Positions 54,691-64,000 of a DNA stretch of 64,000 bases are shown here, piece after piece (the first letter of the stretch is position 1; every line of letters begins with the position of its first letter). The notes beneath the pieces were generated by a model that saw only the letters and a program-made list of their open reading frames with translations, did no database searches and was not told the DNA's origin. This stretch comes from Plasmopara viticola. Its lineage: Eukaryota; Oomycota; Peronosporomycetes; Peronosporales; Peronosporaceae. The position numbers and the translations under genes were made by a program. The stretch spans positions 310,001-374,000 of the forward strand of contig MBPM02000030.1 in NCBI GenBank assembly GCA_001695595.3, read 5' to 3'.

Positions 54691-55408
54691 CAATGACGAT
54701 CCAGCTTGAGTATCATCAGTAAGATCAACTCGGACTACGAGGACTGCAGCCGCACTGCCACTGCCAGCTGCATTTCGCGTGATGTGCAAAAATTGTGAAC
54801 GGCAACATGGCTAATACGCTAAAGGCTGGCGCAGGAGAAACACCCAGAAAGTGACGGACCGTCTGTTAAAGTTCATGCTAAAGTCCGTCATATATTAATA
54901 CTTCTCTCGAAGTTCTTGATTGCTGATGTTGCGGTGGACAGCGCTACGATATACTAATTTGTGACGTAATTTTTCATAAAAAGACTTCGTCTAAATGTTT
55001 TTACTATAATGATGACGTGAGCATATTTCTGAGAAGAGACTTGATTTCTTTATATACGATGCTTCGGCTGCCCCTGGAACATCAGACGGCGCCCATATTG
55101 CAACACTTCCCGGCTGTTATATGTGATGAGAGGATGTGGGCACTGGCGTCGCATTCATATTGAGGCTAAAACTATGGCTACATCTGGCATCATCATTTTG
55201 TCTTTATATTTTAGTACGTATCTATTTTCCAGATCGAAATTGAGCAAAACAAATCTGTTGCGTCGCCAGATAATATCATCAATTGTCAAATTATTTACTT
55301 TTTTCCCGCTGCCTATCAATTGCCTGGCGGTCACTCTGCATTCCGCACTCCCAGCAGCAAGTAGTGGCCACTCGCAGCTTTTTGACGCCTCGTGCCGGTG
55401 CCTCGTCC
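54691..55408. other. Intergenic region upstream of TOP2
   Basis: No gene is seen. It should hold the 3' UTR of the secreted protein gene and the TOP2 promoter. Confidence 0.5.
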
Positions 55409-58400
55409 ATGAGTGATTCTGAAGATGATGTACGTTGCTTCGTACTCTCTGCGTTCGGTGCCTGTTTTTTTCAATCTTTCGTCATACACATTGACTAACT
55501 ACAACTTGGCTCACCTTTTTGCTATTACGCCCTTGGTAAGACCATTAAAAAGGCGTTTAGTACGGCCAAGAAGAAACTCGCCGCGCCGCGCAAAAAGAAA
55601 ACCACTGGAGCAGCGGGTAAAGCTACCGCCGGCGCGAAGAAGGCACAAAGCAAGAAGTCGAAGGCGCCTGCTGCCATTACGAAAAAGAAGACGAATGATG
55701 ATTCGGACAGCGAAGCCTCGGACGACACAAGCCCTGCTTACGATGTGAATGACAGCAGTGACGAGGCGGCGCCAGCCATCAGTGCAGAGAACAAGGGCAC
55801 ACCCAAGCAGAGCATTGAACAGACTTACCAGAAGAAGACGCAGCTGGAGCACATTTTACTGCGTCCTGACACTTACGTGGGATCGATCGAGCACGTGGAG
55901 CAGAATATGTGGGTTTTTGACGACGCGAAGAAGCGGATGGCATTGAAAAAGATCAGCTACGTCCCCGGTTTGTATAAAATTTTCGACGAGATTATTGTCA
56001 ATGCGTGCGACAACAGGCAGCGCGACAAATCCATGAATACTTTAAAGGTCACGATTGATGTGGAGAAGAACGCAATTTCAGTCTGGAATAATGGCAAAGG
56101 CATTCCTATTGTACTTCACAAAGAACACAAGGTTTACGTGCCAGAATTGATTTTTGGCCACTTGCTCACGGGCAGCAATTTTGATGATAAAAAGAAAAAG
56201 ACCACAGGCGGACGTAATGGATACGGAGCCAAACTCGCAAACATCTTTTCCGACGAATTTGTAGTCGAAACAGCCGATTCTAGCACGAAGCAGCGATACA
56301 AGCAAGTGTTTGAAAGCAACATGAGCAAGAAGAACCCACCGTCCATCACCAAATGGACACAGAAGGATTTTACGTGCATCTCGTTTAAACCTGATCTGGA
56401 GAGATTTAAGCTTGATTTTCTTAACGACGACATCGTGTCTCTATTCAAAAAGCGCGTGTACGACGTTGCTGGCGTCTCTGGTAAAGGGCTAAGTGTATAT
56501 CTCAATGGGGACAAGATCCCTATCAAGTCGTTTCCGCAATATGTCGCACTTTACCCTGGACCCCGTGGGTTTGAAGCTGAGACGAACGATGACGAAGATC
56601 GGCATTCAGAAGAAAATGAAGACGACGACGACTATAGCGAGGAAAAACCAAAGAAGGCCAAGACTGCTAAGGCCAAACCGTCAAACGTCACGAAAAATGG
56701 CGTGATATTTGAAAAGCCAGACGAGCGTTGGCAAGTTGGTGTCGGATTAAGTGAAGACGGTTTTCAGCAAGTGAGCTTTGTCAACGGCATTTGCACGACA
56801 AAGGGAGGTCAGCACGTGGCGTACATTGTGGATCAAGTCACGACTAAACTTGTCAATGTGCTGAAAAAGAAAAACAAGGGCGAGGCCGTCAAACCCAACT
56901 ATATCAAAAATCATATGACAGTCTACGTGAGCGCGCTGATTGATAATCCCGCCTTCGACTCTCAGGTGCATACAATTTGCTGCGTGTCATTCACCAATCG
57001 ATCTATATTTGCTGATTTTTATACGCTCCATGTTCACAGACAAAAGAGACGCTTACAACACGAGCCAATAGCTTCGGCTCGACATTTGTATTGAGCGATA
57101 AGTTCTTGAAGCAACTTGAGAAGAGTGGCCTTGTAGAGAAAATTCTCTCGTTTGCAGCTTTTAAGCAAACGGCCGAGCTGCGGCGCAAAGGGGGTGGCGG
57201 TGTTAAACGGTCACGTCTCACAGGTATCCCTAAACTAGACGATGCCAATCATGCTGGTACGGCCAAGGGTAAGGACTGCACTTTAATCGTGACCGAGGGA
57301 GATTCGGCCAAAACAGTGGCCGTTGGTGGCCTAGCAGTAGTGGGTCGAGACTACTATGGAGTCTTCCCTTTGCGTGGTAAAATGCTTAATGTTCGTGAAG
57401 CAAGTCACTCGCAGATCTTAAAAAACGAAGAAATCCAAAATGTTGTTAAGATTCTCGGTCTCAAGTACGGTCAAACGTACGAGTCGACAAAGGGGTTGCG
57501 ATATGGCCACTTGATGATCATGGCGGATCAGGATCACGATGGTAGTCACATCAAGGGTCTCGTGATCAATCTCATTCACCACTTCTGGCCCTCGCTCTTA
57601 CATGTGGACGGCTTTCTACAAGAATTTATCACTCCAATCGTTAAGTGCACCAAAGGACGGACTAAGGAGGTATTTTACACAATGCCCGAGTACGATGCTT
57701 GGCGCGAAAGAACCAATCAAGGACGCGGCTGGGTGATTAAGTACTATAAGGGTCTCGGTACGAGTACAGCCGCTGAAACTAAAGAGTATTTTTCAGATTT
57801 GCGCACACATCAAATCGGATTCGTTTACGACGGCGATGGAGACGCGGATGCTATTGACATGGCATTTTCGAAGAAGCGAGTTGAAGACCGCAAGGACTGG
57901 CTTCGAGGCTATGAACCTGGTACCTTTGTGGATTACGATGTCGATGAAATGGGCTACACAGAGTTCGTTCTTTAAGCTAAATTGGCCTTCTAAGTAATCG
58001 ACATAACAACACGAGTGCTTTGTCTCAACAGATTCGTGAACAAGGAGCTAATTCTTTTCTCCATGGCAGATAACATTCGTTCGATCCCAAGTGTCATGGA
58101 TGGTTTTAAGCCGTCTCAGCGGAAGGTGCTTTTTAGTTGCTTTAAACGTAACTTGCGGGTGAGTTGCTGTTTGTAAGCTGTTGACATATAAGCGCACGCT
58201 TTAAAATGTTATACGTTTTTTGTAAAACGCTAGTCGGAGATCAAAGTGGCACAGTTGGCGGGTTACGTCTCTGAGCACTCTGCTTACCATCACGGTGAGC
58301 AGAGTTTACAGGGATGTATTGTCAATATGGCACAGGACTTTGTTGGTAGCAACAATATCCATCTTCTGTCCCCGATCGGCCAATTTGGTACTCGTTTAAT

Positions 58401-60369
58401 GGGAGGCAAGGACGCGGCCAGTGCCCGTTACATTTTCACTAACTTAGAGCAGCTGACACGCGTGATTTACGATCCTTCGGACAACGATTGTTTGAAGTAT
58501 CTGGTTGAGGACGGTCAATCGATTGAACCCGAATGGTACATTCCAATTATTCCCATGGTGCTTGTCAACGGTAGCGACGGTATTGGAACGGGTTGGTCCA
58601 CTTCTGTACCCAACTACAATCCCCTCGATCTTATCAAGTGCTTACGTCAAATGATCAACGGAGAGGAGATGATGCCTCTAACCCCATGGTACCGTGGATT
58701 TACTGGTCACATTGTTGAGAAAATGAACTCGCGCGGAACCGATAGCAGCAATTACATTGTTCAGGGTCTTTACGAAGTGACGGACGATAGCACGCTTGTG
58801 ATTTCTGAGCTTCCTGTGAAGACGTGGACCCAGGCGTACAAGCAGTTCTTGGAGGGGCTCCTTGAGGCTAACACTATCAAGGATTTCAAGGAAAATCATA
58901 CTGATGTTAAGGTGCTGTTCACGATCACGATGGAAGCTAAAGCTCTTAGCGACATTGCAAAGGCCCCGGGCGGGATTGTGAAGAAATTCAAGTTAGAATC
59001 ATCTCTGTCCACATCCAACATGCACCTCTTTGACGCGAACGGACACATTAAGAAGTACGAGAACCCAAAGGAAATCATGCAAGAGTTTTATACGATCCGT
59101 CTGGAGTATTATCAACACCGGAAGACGGCTATGCTTCAGAAGCTACAGGATCAGATCAAGCTTCTTTCTAACAAAGCTCGTTTCGTACTTGCTGTCGTGG
59201 AAGGTAAATTGATTGTTAACAACCGCAAGAAGAAGGACCTGCTAGAGGAGTTGGTTATGGAAGGTTACGACCAAATTGTGTCTAAGTCGAAGAAGAAGAC
59301 GGACAGTGAGGAGTCAAACGAATCGGAAGATGAAGAACCCAACGTGGCAGACGCGAGCAAAGGCTTCGACTACTTGCTTTCGATGCGGATCTGGAGCCTG
59401 ACAAAAGAGCGTGTCGACAGTCTGCGTGCGGAGCTGGAGGATCGCAAACATGAGTACACTGTATTGGAAGGAAGAACAGTGCAAGATTTGTGGCTCACCG
59501 ACTTAGACGCGCTCGAGAAAATGATCAATGATTCGGAAGTAGATCGAGAAAAAATCTTGTCTCACACTCCAAAAAGAAAGGGTGCAAATAGCAAAAAGTC
59601 TACTGCAAGGAAGAGAAAGCGAAAGAATAGTGACGATGGAGACGAGGATGACTCGGACTTTGAAGTCACAGTTTCACAGGCATCACGTAAAAAAACAAAG
59701 ATTACAGGTAAGCGACCCGTTAAAAAGGAACTTTCGATGCGCAAGACTGTCGGCAATAAGGAGAGCGAGACGACGAGCGCCAAATCAGGCTCCATCACCT
59801 CGTTCTTTAAGCCCAATACGCCTCCAGCTGAAAAGGAGGACAGCGAAGCAGAAGTTGAGGAACTTTCGTTGGCAGAGCGGCTTGCCCGGAGACTTAAAAC
59901 CGTGACAGCTGCCACAATTTCAAAGGCCAAACGCACAGTTAAATCTGTTGCACCGATCGACTTGGCGAGCTCGGAAGACGAAAAGACAAATGTCAAGGAT
60001 AGCGAAGACGACGTGTTTGCCATTGAGTCGGACGATGCTGGCAAGAAGACTAAACAGGCAAAATCGAAGTCTGCTGCGCGTAAGGCAGCCCCGAAAAAGA
60101 CAGCGGTTCCAAAGAAAACCAAGAAAGTTACACCTGCAAAGACAATCATTCAGAAGTCAACTTTGGAAGACGAGAGTGTTATTAGCATGGACGAGATTAG
60201 TGACGACGGTGCTGGTCCTCCTCCGATTGCCCCTCGCCCGAAGCGTGAACTGCGTAGACAAAAGCGCATCGTTTACGAAGAGGAATTTAGTGATGAGGAC
60301 AATGGCACCAATAAAGAAGAGGAGAGTTTTGCTCTTGAGAGCGATGCTGACGACAGTGATTTCGAGTAA
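55409..60369 (+). CDS. TOP2: DNA topoisomerase II
   Basis: TOP2 passes one DNA duplex through a transient double-strand break, using ATP, during replication and chromosome segregation in the nucleus. Five exons, 55409-55429, 55541-56965, 57040-57962, 58032-58158 and 58234-60369, with GT-AG introns of 111, 74, 69 and 75 bp, give 1543 residues. The ATPase part has LRPDTYVGSIE, FDEIIVNACDN and GRNGYGAKLANIFS; the TOPRIM part has TEGDSAKTVAVGG, PLRGKMLNVREAS and DQDHDGSHIKG; the winged-helix part has GKDAASARYIFTNL with the catalytic Tyr898 (TAC at 58429). The tail from about residue 1180 is Lys/Glu/Asp/Ser-rich and carries likely nuclear signals. The tiny first exon encodes MSDSEDD, as in other TOP2 proteins; the branch-like ctaac (55482-55496 area) supports the first intron. 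All phases agree. Confidence 0.95.
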
Positions 60370-60833
60370 TTAATGAGTCGGGTATTTGCAGCATTGCTGG
60401 AACGAACTACTTAACGAATCAGAGCACGTGGTGAACGACAAGGGAGCCCATTTATCGATTTGTCATCCGTTAATTCAATGTATGTCTCATTCTTGATGAG
60501 TCTTTTACATATTCGCAGGGATGCAATACGGAAGTAGCTAAAGTGCCTGCCTTCGCAGGATTATAATGTATTTGCGAGAATGTATATGTAGGACACGCAT
60601 GCTGATACAAATATGTCCTCTGATATCTCTAGGATTTTGATCAATGTAAAGAATAATTCTTGGAATATGTGCTAGGTTGCATAGCACTTACAAAAATAAT
60701 CAACATTGCTGGAGCCCAGGACATCCATCTATTCAAGCTTTGCCTCCATACTTAAATAAAGTCACTCCAATAAATCTAACAAAACATAAAGAAAAGATTT
60801 TTTTGCGGGTGAGGACTCCGTCCCTATAATCAA
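60370..60833. other. 3' flank of TOP2
   Basis: No gene is seen. AT-rich sequence with no notable structure. Confidence 0.5.
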
Positions 60834-61623
60834 GTAGCCGCTAACCAGCCCCCGCATTTCATTAACCAGCTCCCCCTTAATGGAGTACCCCTAAGCTATA
60901 ATAATGATCTTTGATTGGCTGGACCGATCACCATTGGATTTAAAAGTTCTGTAGGATATAGAACATTCGCAAGGACAAAAGACTTTGCGAATTTTCTCCT
61001 TGTCATCATTCTTCCATTTTTTCAGCTACGAATCAACTGAAATTCATCATTAATACTACTTGTGCGTCGTTAGAAGAGGCTCGCTTGGCAGTAACCCTGC
61101 AATCGCAGGATGAGGGCTTCATATTTACGTGCAAAAGAACAAGGAAATTTGGACCCCGATCAGACGGTAAAATCAAAGCATAAGGGCGACATATCCAACT
61201 TCACTTAGTGACTTCGCTACACCTCCTCTTAACCAAGAGTAAGATCATTACATTTTAGCAGGACTACATCCTTCAGGTACAAAAGTAAGTAGAAGATAGC
61301 TATGTCAAATTGGCTCATTATTGAACGATTTTAAGTCTACCAATTGATATCAGAGCACATTTAAGTGTCGAACAGAGGTTGAAGCTCTAGTCTTGCCTTT
61401 AGGGCTATATTTGATATAGATTAAGGACTCGGCAGTAGTTATGAGAGACTGTAACGCTTCCTTATGCTTAGGGCACACTTAAGCGACGGGTACAACTAGC
61501 CAATTACAACATTACATAGCATCTAGGAGATATCACAACGCACGTATTATTTCATAGCCTAGGGGTACTGCATTAAGGAGGGGGGGGGGTCTGGCTGACG
61601 AAAAGGGGGAGGAGGCTGGCTAC
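60834..61623. mobile_element. Inverted-repeat (MITE-like) element
   Basis: Imperfect terminal inverted repeats of about 67-70 bp lie at 60834-60900 and 61554-61623. The left reads gtagccgctaaccagccccc ... ccttaatggagtacccctaa, and the reverse complement of the right reads gtagccagcctcctcccc ... ccttaatgcagtacccctag. The 650 bp between them have no coding potential. A short non-autonomous DNA transposon fits best; I could not confirm a target duplication. Confidence 0.68.
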
Positions 61624-64000
61624 CGGCTCCCTTCATTAAGTACAACTTTAATGCTTCTGGCCGATTGATGAAAGCACAATAAGTTTACAAAATTTGCGTG
61701 ACATATACCAACCAAAATCGAATTTTATAATATACGCACCATTGCATACGTCAGTCACTAAAAAACGGCGAGTCTTTCACCGTAAGGTACTATACGCCTC
61801 TTCTGTGCAAAGTGCCGTGTGACCCCGTAAAGCAATATGTGATTAAGTTTAGCCTACGTGGATATCTGTTTTCCCAGACCCGTAAGCGCAGTATACGCTA
61901 CTCAGAAGACCTGTTCTTTGATGGACCTGGTAAACATTGCATTCGCCGTTCTCCCTTCTGAACAGCTGGAACGCATCATGACGCTTTAAAAGCAAAGGCA
62001 TGCAGTGCACATAAATGATTGATCTTGAGGAAATACATCAAACAAGAGCACCAATCACCGTTTGCACTGTGTTTAACATTTTATTGCTAATTATATAATG
62101 TAGGTGAGAAAAGTGGACATTGAACTAGGCTTTGACATAGCCGGCGGTACTTACCGAGTATGTTACGTGTATCTAAGACTTGCGGGCTGATTATCGAAGC
62201 GATAAGATTCAAGGTGGCACATGCAGTAGGTCGACCCCTCTTTTTAACTACAAGAGAATTAGGGGCAACAAGGCAAACAGAGTAAGTTTGTTATGCGGAA
62301 GTGTCTTGATGCAATTCTCGTGTATGTGAAATGTGGTCTGTGGGTACAAGACGATATTTTTCGCGCGTGATCTGTCATCCGAAAAGTCATTCAGACGCTA
62401 GCGACCGCAATTTTAAAAAAAGTCTAAACGGCAAGCGAAGAAGAAATATATACCTTTCATTAGTCGATGATAATTGACACATCAATTTCATAGTATTATA
62501 GTTAAAATGACTACAAATTTCCGAAATTACTTTTCTGCTTCTTCAGGATCAAATCACAAGCATCACTTTTTCATTTTATGCACGACAGCCCAGCAATGTA
62601 CTTTTCAAATGTCCATAGGAATTTTCTTGCCGTTCGTCATTACCATAAGCAAGCTTGCTTCAGCGACAGGTTTGAATATGATGAAAGCCCTTAACAATTG
62701 TACTTTAGCGATGATGGATACGATAATTGCCAGCCGAATGCAACCGAATTCAGTAAATGTGGGCACAATTTCAATTTATGACAGTTTGGATTTGAAAGTG
62801 GCCCTTTTTTTATTTTGTTAGTGCAATGCAGGCCACTCTTGGCCATACAAATTGCTGTGAGGTCGGTTTGGCTGCTTAGTAAGCCACAAATATATATTTT
62901 TTCGTACGTATGATTAAAGGCAACAAGCCAGATCTCTTTACCGGTTTCTATGCCAAATGTACTTAGGTAATTTCTTCGTTTTAATATATATAAGTAAACA
63001 TTAAGCTGCAAAAACTTCAAATACATTGTTTTGAAGAGTGCTGCAGTTCGTCAGGACAAGCCATTGGCAATCGGTCAAAATTGTTCATTTTCCCAGCCAC
63101 TAGTGCTTTATTTGGAATCCAATTTGCATAGTGATGTTATATAGTCCAGCAAAGTGCTGTCTGTCACTTCAATAAATAACCCAGGGTCTAATTTTCTTAT
63201 ATGCATTCCCGATTTATGTTTACCCAATATTTAACTGCTGTAATTGGATCAATCCCTTAGTGAATTTACGTAAACATATGCTAGATACATTGCCGAGATT
63301 GCCGAACACATGAGCATGCTGAGCTCTGAGAAATTTTTCGGTCATTCGACAGATCAAGTATTCGACGATACGCTTTCAATGCAATGATCTGATTTTGCAA
63401 TTTGACCGAAAAAAATTGTGAGCGTCACTTAGTCAGCAAGTCCGCCCAGCCAGCTTTGGTTTTAAGAAAGCTTATGTACTCCGCTTTGGAAATGTTGTAG
63501 CGTCGATAATTTTGTGGGTCTCAAATGTAAAAGTCATAAAAATTTTCAGCCCCTCACTTTATATTGTGAGTCCCTAGCCCGGAAAATGAAGACCTGCATG
63601 GACACCTTGCATTGATCTCTTTCGCAGTCACAAAGTTTCACTATTTCTCCCGATCGCACAAAAAATTACTATCATTAGTCCGTAGATATGAAAATATGAT
63701 TTCTTATAGGATGAACAAGATCTTGAAAGGCTATTAAGATGGGTTTCCATTCCTCCGCATTGCACACTAATCACAATTTGTGTACTATGCTATCATGACT
63801 TCCTCAGTTACAAGAACAAAGACTTTGACCGCTTCAATCGAATCTTGCTTCACTTTGTCAAGAAAAAGAACCAAAATTTGCTAAATTTTTTAAGAGATAT
63901 CGATAAAATCGTTATTCTTACCTTTAAACGCTCTTCAAAGCGTTGAGTCAAAGTTTTGTGGCTTAGGACCAAAATAAAGCCTGCTGCAATTTTTTCACAG
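61624..64000. other. Gene-poor stretch with a GTPase-related fossil
   Basis: Apart from the remnant at 62597-62780 there is no supportable gene. The end of the window is AT-rich and featureless. Confidence 0.45.
62597..62780 (-). pseudogene. Fragment related to the giant GTPase gene
   Basis: The minus strand reads VAEASLLMVMTNGKKIPMD, matching RAEANSLTIMTNGKATPVDN of the giant GTPase, which lies just before its P-loop (bases about 16190-16270). The DNA also lines up (cttgccgttcgtcatta against cttgccattcgtcatga). Stops follow directly and the P-loop part is not found, so it is a fossil of a second gene of this family. Confidence 0.45.

Noticed and set aside
55511..55852. Minus-strand frame opposite the Lys/Ala-rich TOP2 N-terminus
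   Set aside because: Antisense of repetitive Lys/Ala codons; TOP2 exon 2 explains it.
59562..60149. 195-codon minus-strand frame opposite the TOP2 tail
   Set aside because: Antisense shadow of an acidic, Lys-rich coding region.
1..64000. RXLR or Crinkler effector genes, CRISPR arrays, rRNA or tRNA genes
   Set aside because: I looked for signal peptide plus RXLR or LFLAK motifs, spaced identical repeats and tRNA/rRNA cores and found none that hold up.

Overview
The window looks like an oomycete nuclear genome, probably a Peronosporales species (Phytophthora or downy mildew type). Introns are short (about 55-75 bp, one of 111 and one of 176), genes are often single-exon and very long, intergenic DNA holds decayed Ty1/copia and Ty3/gypsy elements and short interspersed repeats, and the protein set (secreted giant GH43/EF-hand protein, CotH-domain membrane protein, VLIG-like GTPase with vWA and RING) fits that group. 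This is inferred from sequence reading only.

Layout. 1-1364: no gene seen. 1365-5417: three plus-strand genes in a row: exosome subunit RRP43 (4 exons), a membrane-anchored S10 carboxypeptidase-like protein that lacks the catalytic His (2 exons), and a small LYR-motif protein built from three short exons. 5418-12760: gene-poor, with near-perfect hairpins, a decayed unrecognised gene, tRNA-headed SINE-like repeats and two copies of a second SINE-like element. 12761-19177 (minus): a 2138-residue GTPase / Cys-rich / vWA / RING protein. 19250-30390: transposon graveyard with a copia gag scrap and a 6.2-kb decayed gypsy element. 30394-38413 (minus): a type II membrane kinase-like protein, WDTC1-like WD40/TPR protein and a CotH-domain protein, with a third copy of the SINE-like element between the first two. 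40199-44527: decayed copia element with both LTRs. 44528-49164: repeats, including a 250-bp tandem duplication and a transposase scrap. 49165-54690: giant secreted GH43-like/EF-hand protein. 55409-60369: DNA topoisomerase II (5 exons). 60370-64000: an inverted-repeat element and a fossil fragment related to the giant GTPase.

The genes do not form a pathway. RRP43, TOP2 and WDTC1 are housekeeping functions (RNA decay, DNA topology, CUL4 ubiquitin ligase adaptor); the LYR protein is probably mitochondrial. The kinase, CotH and GH43/EF-hand proteins all carry secretory-pathway signals. The most unusual items are the GTPase-vWA-RING protein, the Golgi-type kinase with a Gln-containing catalytic loop, the His-less carboxypeptidase, and the young non-autonomous retroelement family with target-site duplications and an (ATTAC)n tail.
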